From Sediminibacterium sp. (lineage in GTDB: Bacteria > Bacteroidota > Bacteroidia > Chitinophagales > Chitinophagaceae), in NCBI RefSeq assembly GCF_019264485.1, contig NZ_JAHVAA010000011.1, forward strand, positions 62,001 through 126,000: DNA of 64,000 nucleotides, written 5' to 3'. Shown here piece after piece: positions 54,572-61,692 of this stretch. Under the pieces are notes generated by a model. The model ran no database searches and was not told the origin of the DNA. It was given only the letters and a program-made list of their open reading frames with translations. Numbering within the stretch: the stretch's first letter is position 1; each line of letters starts with the position of its first letter. A program made the translations under genes and the position numbers.

Positions 54572-56113
54572 TCATTTTCGTTGAAAGCGCGCTTTCAATG
54601 CTGCCACGCCACGTTCCGTAATAGACCGCAAGGAGTCGTTTCCGTTTTCAAACAGTATAATTTTCATCCCGGTTTCGCGAAACAGCGGGTAATGAATGGA
54701 GTCTTTAATGGTTACTTTTTCAAATTGCTGAAAAACGATATCATCGGCATCCGGCATTCTTTTTCCAACCAGTATCAGGTGTTTGAAATCATATTTTTCG
54801 GGCATCCAGAAGAGAAAAGAAGCATTGTCGCTATATACTTCAGGCAAGCCCAGTTTTTTGGCATGGTAGTTTAAAGCACCAGCTGTGAAATAACCGCGAC
54901 AGTATATCATTGTTTTTTGTTGCTGGCTATCGGGTAAACTTTTATATACAGCTGCCGTTTTTTCTGCAAGTTCACGCCAGCCAATCATGTCGGCAAAATC
55001 CTGTGGTAAGGGATGGTATTGTTGATCCTCCCATTTAAAACTTCCGGTTGTATTAATTTCTTTCTTTTTATACCAGTCGGCCAGTTCCTGTGGTTTCATT
55101 ATGGGTAATAACAAAGGCATAATTAAAGAGCCGAATGCAACAGGTATCACTACAAAAACATAGCGAAGAAACTTTGCTTTTGTAGTGGTAATCTTCTCCA
55201 GGTAAAATGCACCAAAAGCAAAGAGAACAGGATAGGCTCCTGCGGCATAATAACTTTTGCCATTCATATAAGTAAGCAAAGCAATGACAAACAGGTAGGT
55301 AAACGCTACCGTGCGGTATGGCTTGCCTTCACTGGTAAATGCAGTGAAATACAAACCCGCCAGCCAGATAAAAACACATGGCAGAAACATCATCAACTGA
55401 TCTTTGAGAAAATCAAGTGGATTATTAAACTGGAGTTGTTCCTCTTTCAATTCTTCCATATGCGCTATCAATGGAAAATTGTGATTGTATTGCCAAAGAA
55501 TATTCGGCAACATAATGAGCAAAGCAACAGCAGCAGAGAGATAGAGATGTTTGTTCAGAAAAATCTTTCTGTCTTTTGTGAGCAATAAAGCTACCACGAT
55601 GCTGGCAGTATAAAACGCTACAGAATATTTGCTTAACATACCCAGACCTACACTGATGCCAAACACATAGAGCCAACTATTTTTGGAAGTTTGTATATAA
55701 CGGATGAGTGCATATACATTAAGTGTCCAGAAAAAAACATCCAGAAAATTCGGGTGGAAATAGTAAAACAACCGGATATAACCGGTAAATACAAATGGCA
55801 GAAAAGCAAGCAGAATAGCAAATGCACGCCCACCCAATGAAACGATAATCCTTCCCATCAATATAAATGTGCAGGAGCCGATCAATGCGGGCCAGAACTT
55901 CACCCAAAAAATGGAAGCGCCGAATGCATTGCTGATCCATGCCATGAACGACAACATAGGAGGTACTTCAAGAAATCCCCATGCAAGATGCCTGGCTTCG
56001 GCGAGATAGAGGTATTCATCGCGATGCAATTCATAAAAGGGGTGTACGAGAAAAAAAGGGAGAATAAAACGAATGAGGGCTAAAAGATAAATTAGTCTTA
56101 AAGGGGTATTCAT
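54572..56113 (-). CDS. ArnT/GT39-like membrane glycosyltransferase
   Basis: A 513-residue membrane protein starting at MNTPLRLIYLLALIRFILPF (56113); the frame is open 24 residues upstream. About 11 TM helices are seen. The first periplasmic loop has ELHRDEYLYLAEARHLAWGF, carrying the Asp-Glu pair typical of GT-C (family 39/83) enzymes, and EVPPMLSFMAW. The C-terminal ~150 residues form a soluble domain. Likely uses a polyprenyl-linked sugar to modify proteins or lipids. The acceptor is unknown. Confidence 0.85.
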   Translation of the reverse strand: MNTPLRLIYLLALIRFILPFFLVHPFYELHRDEYLYLAEARHLAWGFLEVPPMLSFMAWISNAFGASIFWVKFWPALIGSCTFILMGRIIVSLGGRAFAILLAFLPFVFTGYIRLFYYFHPNFLDVFFWTLNVYALIRYIQTSKNSWLYVFGISVGLGMLSKYSVAFYTASIVVALLLTKDRKIFLNKHLYLSAAVALLIMLPNILWQYNHNFPLIAHMEELKEEQLQFNNPLDFLKDQLMMFLPCVFIWLAGLYFTAFTSEGKPYRTVAFTYLFVIALLTYMNGKSYYAAGAYPVLFAFGAFYLEKITTTKAKFLRYVFVVIPVAFGSLIMPLLLPIMKPQELADWYKKKEINTTGSFKWEDQQYHPLPQDFADMIGWRELAEKTAAVYKSLPDSQQQKTMIYCRGYFTAGALNYHAKKLGLPEVYSDNASFLFWMPEKYDFKHLILVGKRMPDADDIVFQQFEKVTIKDSIHYPLFRETGMKIILFENGNDSLRSITERGVAALKARFQRK

Positions 56114-56159
56114 GCAGGTTATTTGCAGAAAGATACAAATTCCTGTTAAAGCGAGAGGG

Positions 56160-56222
56160 TTGCCACTGAAGGCACAGAAATACACAGAATCATTCAGTGC
56201 CTTTCTGTGCCTTTAGCGGCAA
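56160..56222. repeat. Imperfect 21-bp palindrome with GGCACAG words
   Basis: Bases 56160-56180 (TTGCCACTGAAGGCACAG...) pair with 56202-56222 at 19 of 21 positions. The loop carries CACAGAATCATTCAGTG. It separates gltX and the glycosyltransferase, both on the minus strand, so it may end the gltX transcript. Confidence 0.6.
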
Positions 56223-56230
56223 TAAATTAT

Positions 56231-57763
56231 TTAAGAGGCCAGCAACGAAAGTGTATGCTTAATCCGCCCCACCGTATCTTCTTTTCCAATCAAAGCGGCA
56301 ATATCAAAGACGCCGGGTCCGAATTTACCACCCACGAGCATAATACGGAAGGGTAACATCAATTCACCGGGTTTCAGCTGGTTGGCTGCTGCCAGCTCTT
56401 TAAATTCTTTTTCAAGGTCAGTGGCTTCCCATAATGTACTGAGTTCATAGGCGCGGATCAGTTCGGTAAAAAAGAGATTTTTCTTTTCATCCCATTTGGG
56501 TTTAATAGAATCTGTATCCACCTGAACAGGTGCTTCAAAAAAGAAAATACTTTGAGGTATGAAATCAGGCAATAAGGTACAACGCTCTTTTACAAGGTTG
56601 ATTACTGTGTGTAATAATGTGGTATTGGTAACAGTAATATTTTTTTCGGTCAGTAAAGACTGAACAGCAGGTGCAAGTATTGAGGCCTCTGTCTTTTTGA
56701 TCCACTCATGGTTATACCACCTGGCTTTTTCGTAATCAAATTTTGCCCCGCCTTTATGTACACGATCCATAGAGAATTTTTGGATCAGTTCATTCAATGT
56801 AAACAATTCCTGATCGGTACCATCGTTCCAGCCCAGCATAGCCAGCAGGTTTACAAATGCTTCAGGTAAAAAGCCTCTTTCTTTAAAGCCGATAGTAGTT
56901 TCATTGGTTTTCGGATCGGTCCAGTCCATGGCAAATACCGGGAATCCAAGTCTGTCACCATCACGTTTGCTGAGTTTGCCATTACCATCTGGTTTTAATA
57001 TCAGTGGAAGGTGTGCCCATTGCGGCATGGCATTTTGCCAGCCCAGGTATTTCCATAATAATAAATGAACCGGTGCAGAGGGTAACCATTCTTCTCCGCG
57101 GAATGCGTGCGATATCTGCATCAGGTAATCATCTACTACCACTGCTAAATGATAGGTAGGCATTCCGTCGGCCTTCAATAATACTTTATCATCTACCTGT
57201 GAAGTGTGAAAAGATACTTCTCCACGAATCATATCAGTAAAACTTACTGTTTCATGCTCCGGCATTTTAATACGGATAACATAGGGTATACCTTCGCCGA
57301 TGAGTTGCTTTACTTCATCATCACCCAGTGTGAGTGAATTCCGCATTTTTGTGCGGATATGCTGATTGTACTGAGGGGATGGATTTTCAGTGGTTTTAAA
57401 ATCAACACGCATGGCTTCCAGATCGGCAGGGGTATCAAATGCATAATAGGCATACCCATCTTTCACAAGTTGCTCGGCATATTGCCTGTACATTGCTTTT
57501 CTTTCACTCTGTCTGTAAGGTGCAAAAGGTCCGCCATGTTTCGGACTTTCATCAGGTACCAATCCGCACCATTCCAGTGTCTGAAAAATATAGTCTTCTG
57601 CACCTGAAACAAAACGGGTCTGGTCAGTATCTTCAATCCTGAGAATAAAATCGCCGCCCTGCTGTTTGGCAAATAAATAATTGAATAAAACGGTTCTCAC
57701 CCCACCTAAATGAAGTCCGCCGGTTGGAGAAGGGGCAAAACGTACACGTACTTTTCTGTTCAT
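56231..57763 (-). CDS. gltX: Glutamyl-tRNA synthetase
   Basis: A 510-residue class I aminoacyl-tRNA synthetase starting at MNRKVRVRFAPSPTGGLHLG (57763). HIGH-type motif PSPTGGLHLGG, and KLSKRDGDR (KMSKS-type) at about 262. The ILRIEDTDQTR motif and the C-terminal anticodon-binding helices are present. It charges tRNA-Glu. The promoter box TATCTTTG is 4 nt upstream of the ATG. Confidence 0.96.
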   Translation of the reverse strand: MNRKVRVRFAPSPTGGLHLGGVRTVLFNYLFAKQQGGDFILRIEDTDQTRFVSGAEDYIFQTLEWCGLVPDESPKHGGPFAPYRQSERKAMYRQYAEQLVKDGYAYYAFDTPADLEAMRVDFKTTENPSPQYNQHIRTKMRNSLTLGDDEVKQLIGEGIPYVIRIKMPEHETVSFTDMIRGEVSFHTSQVDDKVLLKADGMPTYHLAVVVDDYLMQISHAFRGEEWLPSAPVHLLLWKYLGWQNAMPQWAHLPLILKPDGNGKLSKRDGDRLGFPVFAMDWTDPKTNETTIGFKERGFLPEAFVNLLAMLGWNDGTDQELFTLNELIQKFSMDRVHKGGAKFDYEKARWYNHEWIKKTEASILAPAVQSLLTEKNITVTNTTLLHTVINLVKERCTLLPDFIPQSIFFFEAPVQVDTDSIKPKWDEKKNLFFTELIRAYELSTLWEATDLEKEFKELAAANQLKPGELMLPFRIMLVGGKFGPGVFDIAALIGKEDTVGRIKHTLSLLAS

Positions 57764-57767
57764 GCTG

Positions 57768-57799
57768 CAAAGATAGGGGCTGTAGACAGCAAGTACCAA
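57768..57799 (-). promoter_or_regulatory. gltX promoter (TTG-N21-TATCTTTG), 4 nt before ATG
   Basis: TATCTTTG (57768-57775) is an exact TANNTTTG match; TTG at 57797-57799 stands 21 nt upstream, within the known spacing. CAGC and the ATG follow. The transcript would start at or near the start codon. The -33 element lies in the tandem repeat array. Confidence 0.6.
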
Positions 57800-57878
57800 G
57801 ATAGAGGTATCAAGATAGAGGTATCAAGATACAGGTTCCAAGATAGGAGTACTGAGATACGGGGTTCAAGTGGCAAGC
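57795..57878. repeat. 14-bp tandem repeat array, about six units
   Basis: Units start at 57795, 57809, 57823, 57837, 57851 and 57865; the first three read ACCAAGATAGAGGT, ATCAAGATAGAGGT and ATCAAGATACAGGT and the last three are increasingly degenerate. The array lies between divergent gltX and the polysaccharide deacetylase and merges into the palindrome at 57865. Confidence 0.75.
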
Positions 57879-57946
57879 TTCAGGTTTCAGCTAAAGGGTG
57901 GAGGTAGTATTTGTCCGGCTCCAAACCTTGTAGCTTGCCACTTGAA
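57865..57946. repeat. Palindrome TTCAAGTGGCAAGCT in the gltX/deacetylase gap
   Basis: TTCAAGTGGCAAGCT (57865-57879) is perfectly mirrored by AGCTTGCCACTTGAA (57932-57946), with outer GATAC/GTATC pairing. The loop is 52 nt. It shares AGCTTG/GCCGC words with 41549-41590. Confidence 0.65.
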
Positions 57947-57951
57947 GCTTG

Positions 57952-57959
57952 TATCTTCG
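57952..57959 (+). promoter_or_regulatory. Promoter-like box TATCTTCG, 4 nt before deacetylase ATG
   Basis: TATCTTCG, one base from TANNTTTG, is followed by TCAT and the ATG at 57964. The leader would be near zero. Confidence 0.45.
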
Positions 57960-57963
57960 TCAT

Positions 57964-58575
57964 ATGTATCTCACCAAAACACCCTGGTGGTTAAGGGCTT
58001 TGTATCCAACGCTGGTATGGCGTATGCCTGCACAGGGGAAAAAAATCTATCTCAGTTTCGATGATGGGCCGCATCCTGTTGCCACGCCTTTTGTGTTGGA
58101 TACGTTGGCGGCATATAACGCCAAAGCAAGTTTTTTCTGTATCGGTAAAAATGTAGCAGCCGAACCTGCTATTTACCAGCGCATACTTGCCGAAGGACAT
58201 GCAGTGGGTAATCATACCCATCAGCATTTAAATGGATGGAAAACTCCGGATGAAGATTACCTCGCAGATACAATGAAGGCAGCCGGCTATATTCAGACAG
58301 ATTTATTCAGACCGCCTTATGGGAGGATCAAAAGATCGCAGGTAAAACAGTTGCAGGAAAAGGGGATGAAGATTATTATGTGGGATGTGCTGAGTGCTGA
58401 TTTTGATATGAACCTTACACCTCAAGCCAGTTTATCTTATGTGTTGTATCATAGTGGGCCGGGGTCTATTGTTTTATTTCATGATAGTGAAAAAGCCTGG
58501 GACCGGATGTCGGTGGCATTACCGGCTGTTTTAAAACATTTTACCAGTGAAGGCTATGTTTTTGACCGGTTATAG
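57964..58575 (+). CDS. Polysaccharide deacetylase (NodB/CE4)
   Basis: A 203-residue CE4 domain starting at MYLTKTPWWLRALYPTLVWR (57964). NodB motifs are complete: LSFDDGPHPVATPFVLD (catalytic Asp and metal Asp), NHTHQHLNGW (metal His pair), RPPYGRIK, WDVLSADFD and IVLFHDSEK. It removes N- or O-acetyl groups from a glycan such as peptidoglycan or chitooligosaccharide. There is no signal peptide, though residues 8-17 are hydrophobic; the location is uncertain. Confidence 0.9.
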   Translation: MYLTKTPWWLRALYPTLVWRMPAQGKKIYLSFDDGPHPVATPFVLDTLAAYNAKASFFCIGKNVAAEPAIYQRILAEGHAVGNHTHQHLNGWKTPDEDYLADTMKAAGYIQTDLFRPPYGRIKRSQVKQLQEKGMKIIMWDVLSADFDMNLTPQASLSYVLYHSGPGSIVLFHDSEKAWDRMSVALPAVLKHFTSEGYVFDRL

Positions 58576-58584
58576 TAAAAAAAT

Positions 58585-58610
58585 AGCCAGAGTAGAAACT
58601 CTGGCTCTGC
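58585..58610. terminator. Terminator after the deacetylase gene
   Basis: AGCCAGAGT (58585-58593), loop AGAA, ACTCTGGCT (58598-58606), a perfect 9-bp stem, followed by CTGCTTTT. On the minus strand it is followed by a better T-run. The rest of the gap to tatD holds no supported gene. Confidence 0.75.
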
Positions 58611-58790
58611 TTTTAATCCGTACCCTATGAAAACAATTTTCCCCGACTATGCGGGATGAATCTTTTGATCGCCTGTTGATCTTAATCCGGGTTCGTGGAC
58701 TAATAACGAGCATTCATTTCGTTTTATTTTCCATCCATGAAAAAAAATGTAAATAAGCGGGTTTACTGATGCTGACTTAATATTTATCGG

Positions 58791-58798
58791 CAATTTTG
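58791..58798 (+). promoter_or_regulatory. Promoter-like box CAATTTTG, 4 nt before tatD
   Basis: CAATTTTG differs from TANNTTTG at the first base and is followed by CGCT and the ATG at 58803. It belongs to the set with 4-nt spacing. Confidence 0.35.
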
Positions 58799-58802
58799 CG
58801 CT

Positions 58803-59570
58803 ATGATATTGATTGATACACACTGTCACCTCTATTCAACTGAATTTGGTACCGAAAACCAGGAAATTATTAATCGTGCCCGGGCGCTGGGCATCGAAAA
58901 GTTTTACCTGCCTGCTATTGACAGTGAAGTGATTGATGCCATGCTTTTTCTTGAAGCAGCCAATCCGGGTGTGTGTTTTGCCATGATGGGTTTGCATCCC
59001 TGCTCAGTGAATGAAAATGTGGAGAAGGAATTGGCGATTGTGCTGGAATGGTTGAATAAACGATCTTTTGTGGCAGTAGGGGAGATTGGGCTGGATTTTT
59101 ACTGGGATAAAACTTTTGCCGCTCAGCAAAGAAATGCTTTTGCATTGCAGATGGAATGGGCCCTTGAGCGTCGAATGCCCATTGTAATTCATACCCGAAA
59201 TGCCATGCAGGAAACCATTGATATGGTAAAACCTTATGCTGCGAAGGGGTTAAAAGGTATTTTTCATTGTTTCAGCGGGAGTTATGAGTCGGCAAAGCAG
59301 ATTGTAGCAATGGATTTTTTGCTGGGCATAGGGGGTGTGTTAACGTATAAAAATGCGGGTCTGCCAGAAGCTTTGGATAAAATAGGCTTGGAGCATATGG
59401 TACTTGAAACCGACGCTCCATACCTGAGCCCGGTACCCTATCGGGGTAAGCGAAATGAAAGCAGTTATATGATAGAAGTGGCTAAAAAACTGGCTGAAGT
59501 AAAAAAGACCAGTATCGAAGAAATTGCAGCCATTACCACCGCAAATGCCCAAAAAATATTCGGAAACTGA
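58803..59570 (+). CDS. tatD: TatD family metal-dependent hydrolase
   Basis: A 255-residue TIM-barrel hydrolase. Metal and catalytic motifs: DTHCHLYS (His-x-His), GEIGLDFYWDKT, VIHTRNAMQETI, FHCFSGSYESA and VLETDAPYLSPVPYRGKRNE. TatD enzymes are Mg2+-dependent DNases or hydrolases in DNA repair and turnover. The tRNA-Ser gene follows on the same strand. Confidence 0.93.
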   Translation: MILIDTHCHLYSTEFGTENQEIINRARALGIEKFYLPAIDSEVIDAMLFLEAANPGVCFAMMGLHPCSVNENVEKELAIVLEWLNKRSFVAVGEIGLDFYWDKTFAAQQRNAFALQMEWALERRMPIVIHTRNAMQETIDMVKPYAAKGLKGIFHCFSGSYESAKQIVAMDFLLGIGGVLTYKNAGLPEALDKIGLEHMVLETDAPYLSPVPYRGKRNESSYMIEVAKKLAEVKKTSIEEIAAITTANAQKIFGN

Positions 59571-59607
59571 GGGCCTAACCATTACTTTTGCAGTCCTTTA
59601 AAAATAC

Positions 59608-59694
59608 AGAGAGGTGTCCGAGTGGTTGAAGGAGCACGCCTGGAAAGTGTGTATACGGGAAACCGTATCGAGGGTTCGAATCCCTTCCTCTCTG
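59608..59694 (+). tRNA. tRNA-Ser (anticodon GGA)
   Basis: An 87-nt tRNA with a long variable arm, as expected for Ser. Acceptor AGAGAGG pairs with CCTCTCT, discriminator G at 59694; the CCA is not encoded. Anticodon loop CTGGAAA; T-loop GGTTCGAATCCC. It is directly followed by an integrative element and is the likely attachment site. Confidence 0.95.
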
Positions 59695-59729
59695 CAAAAT
59701 ATCTATCCGACGTTGTTCAAAACGTCCTC

Positions 59730-59756
59730 AAACCGTAATTCCTGCGGTTTTTTTTG
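59730..59756 (+). terminator. Terminator downstream of tRNA-Ser
   Basis: AAACCG (59730-59735), 9-nt loop, CGGTTT (59745-59750), then TTTTTG. Just upstream, GACGTT-gttcaa-AACGTC (59709-59726) is a small perfect palindrome that could be a recombinase arm site. Confidence 0.6.
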
Positions 59757-59912
59757 TTTCAAATACTATCCAAAACCGTCCTTTTTATCCCAAAATTATC
59801 TGTCTAAATCGTTGTCTATCGATTATCAATCGTAGGGACTATGATTTACAAAAAAGTGCGCTTGGTTTTAAACATCTCAGCCCTTATCTTCTTTTACTCA
59901 CAATTAGTAGCC

Positions 59913-61154
59913 ATGAAAAAAAATGAATCCGCCAGTCGTAACACATTTAGTGTACTATTCTTTTTAAATAGGGTAAAACAAAATAATAATAAAGAACACC
60001 CTGTTTATTGCCGCCTAACAGTAAATGGAAAAATTCGTGAAATGTCCACCCAAATATGGATTGATGAAAAAATTTGGAACCCCAAAACACACAAAGTTCT
60101 TGGCAATAACGAAAGATCAAAAACATTTAATAATACTCTTGAAAGTATTAATAACAAACTACTCAATATCCGAAATGATCTGCAAAACAAGGGTAAATTA
60201 GTTACTGCTGAACTTGTTGTTAATCTATACAAGGGGAAAGGGGAAAAACAGAAAACACTTGTAGAAGTTCACGATTTCTATAATGAAAGTTATGTAAAAC
60301 CATTAATTGACAAAAGTTACTCTGAGGGAACATACGAACGATATCTAACATCTCTATCGCATGTCAAAGACTTTTTAAAATATCAGGGTCTGCAATCTGA
60401 TATGAGTTTATCAGAAATATCTTATTCATTTGCGACTACTTATGAATTATACTTAAAAACAGTTAGAAAGTGTGCAAACAATACAACAGTAAAATATGTT
60501 AAAAACCTGAAAACAATACTAAATTATGCGGTAGAAAGAGAATGGTTACAATACAATCCATTGTTGAGATATAAGGCGAAATTGGAACGTGTTGAAAGAG
60601 ATTATCTTACCGAAGAAGAGATTCATTTAATTACTAGATTGAATATAGATATTTATCGAACCAATTGTGTAAGGGATGTTTTTCTTTTTTGTTGTTATAC
60701 AGGATTATCTTATTCTGATGTTGCAAAATTGAAATCTGAAAATATCATTCGCCAAATTGATGGTCACCAGATAATAACTTTAAAAAGAACAAAAACAGGA
60801 GTAATTACAAAAGTGCCATTACTAGATCCCGCTATTGATATTCTATCAAAATATAAAAACAACGAAGAGTGTCTAGCTACCGGTAAATTACTACCTGTGA
60901 AAAGTAACCAGAAACATAATGCATATTTAAAAGAGATTGCCGACTTGTGTGGTATCAAAAAGGAGCTAACAACTCACATAGCTAGACATACATTTGCAAC
61001 ATTAATGTTAACCAAAGGAGTATCACTTGAAGCTGTATCTACTATGTTAGGCCACTCAAGTATAAAAACTACTCAGATATATGCTAAAATAATTACTGAA
61101 AAGTTGTCAAAAGAGATGAAAAAGGTCAATGCTGCTTTGTTAAAAGCAATCTGA
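59913..61154 (+). CDS. Tyrosine recombinase (Bacteroidota integrase, IntDOT-like)
   Basis: A 413-residue integrase starting at MKKNESASRNTFSVLFFLNR (59913); the frame is open 24 residues upstream. Domains: arm-binding (about 10-100), SAM-like core-binding (about 115-215), catalytic (about 230-413). Catalytic residues: Lys 294 in KRTKTG, His 355 and Arg 358 in HIARHTF, His 381 in LGHSSIKTTQ and Tyr 390. The first Arg is replaced by Ser 266 (TGLSYSDV), as known for IntDOT of Bacteroides conjugative elements. It presumably inserts the element into tRNA-Ser. Confidence 0.92.
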   Translation: MKKNESASRNTFSVLFFLNRVKQNNNKEHPVYCRLTVNGKIREMSTQIWIDEKIWNPKTHKVLGNNERSKTFNNTLESINNKLLNIRNDLQNKGKLVTAELVVNLYKGKGEKQKTLVEVHDFYNESYVKPLIDKSYSEGTYERYLTSLSHVKDFLKYQGLQSDMSLSEISYSFATTYELYLKTVRKCANNTTVKYVKNLKTILNYAVEREWLQYNPLLRYKAKLERVERDYLTEEEIHLITRLNIDIYRTNCVRDVFLFCCYTGLSYSDVAKLKSENIIRQIDGHQIITLKRTKTGVITKVPLLDPAIDILSKYKNNEECLATGKLLPVKSNQKHNAYLKEIADLCGIKKELTTHIARHTFATLMLTKGVSLEAVSTMLGHSSIKTTQIYAKIITEKLSKEMKKVNAALLKAI

Positions 61155-61186
61155 TATTGCTGAAATTTTAGTTTTTGATTTATAAA

Positions 61187-61687
61187 ATGAGATTAATTAT
61201 GGAGTCCAAATTAAACGATATAGAATATGGATTAAGAGGTAAAACTTTGTCTTACTCTGCACATATTGAAACCATGCTTTCTCAAATTATTATAATCGCC
61301 AATGGTGATAACGTTGCATGGGATGGACTTAACCTAAAAGATATAAAATTCAAAGACAAAGTAATAAAGGCAATTGAAGCAATTTCTATGATTGATGAAA
61401 GATTATATAATTCCAACAAGTTGATATTTGAGGAATTAAATCATTTTCAGTTTAGACACCGGATGGCTCATTGTCCGATAATTTGGGATTCTAAAGATCA
61501 CTCTTATTTTACGATTTGGGAATTTCAAACTAAAGATAAAGATGCTGGTGCTCAACCAGTAATTTATACCTTAGATCAAGCAAATCAGGAAATACTAAGG
61601 CTCTCTGAACTTTGTGAAGTTCTTAAAAGTATTTTGGCAATCATACTTGATAATTTTCAAACGAAAACAGGATATTACATTATTTAA
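61187..61687 (+). CDS. HEPN-like protein, candidate defence or toxin component
   Basis: A 166-residue all-helical protein; start ATG 61187, with ATG 61199 as an alternative. The key feature is NHFQFRHRMAHCPIIW: Arg 90 and His 95 fit the Rx4-6H motif of HEPN nucleases, with a polar residue after the Arg as usual. Two long helices precede it (SYSAHIETMLSQIIIIANGD, KDKVIKAIEAISMIDERLYN). HEPN proteins act as RNases in toxin-antitoxin and abortive-infection systems. No nucleotidyltransferase partner is adjacent; the next gene is a convergent nuclease 5 bp away. The family call is inference from one motif. Confidence 0.5.
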   Translation: MRLIMESKLNDIEYGLRGKTLSYSAHIETMLSQIIIIANGDNVAWDGLNLKDIKFKDKVIKAIEAISMIDERLYNSNKLIFEELNHFQFRHRMAHCPIIWDSKDHSYFTIWEFQTKDKDAGAQPVIYTLDQANQEILRLSELCEVLKSILAIILDNFQTKTGYYII

Positions 61688-61692
61688 GATTT

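Noticed and set aside
57795..57878. Possible CRISPR-like repeats
   Set aside because: Units are directly adjacent, 14 bp, without spacers; a tandem repeat, not a CRISPR array. No cas genes are present.
58620..58660. Short ORF MKTIFPDYAG after the deacetylase
   Set aside because: Only ten codons, no conserved context; likely chance.
59841..59912. Upstream extension of the integrase start
   Set aside because: The extra residues resemble no known integrase N-terminus; the usual start is at 59913.
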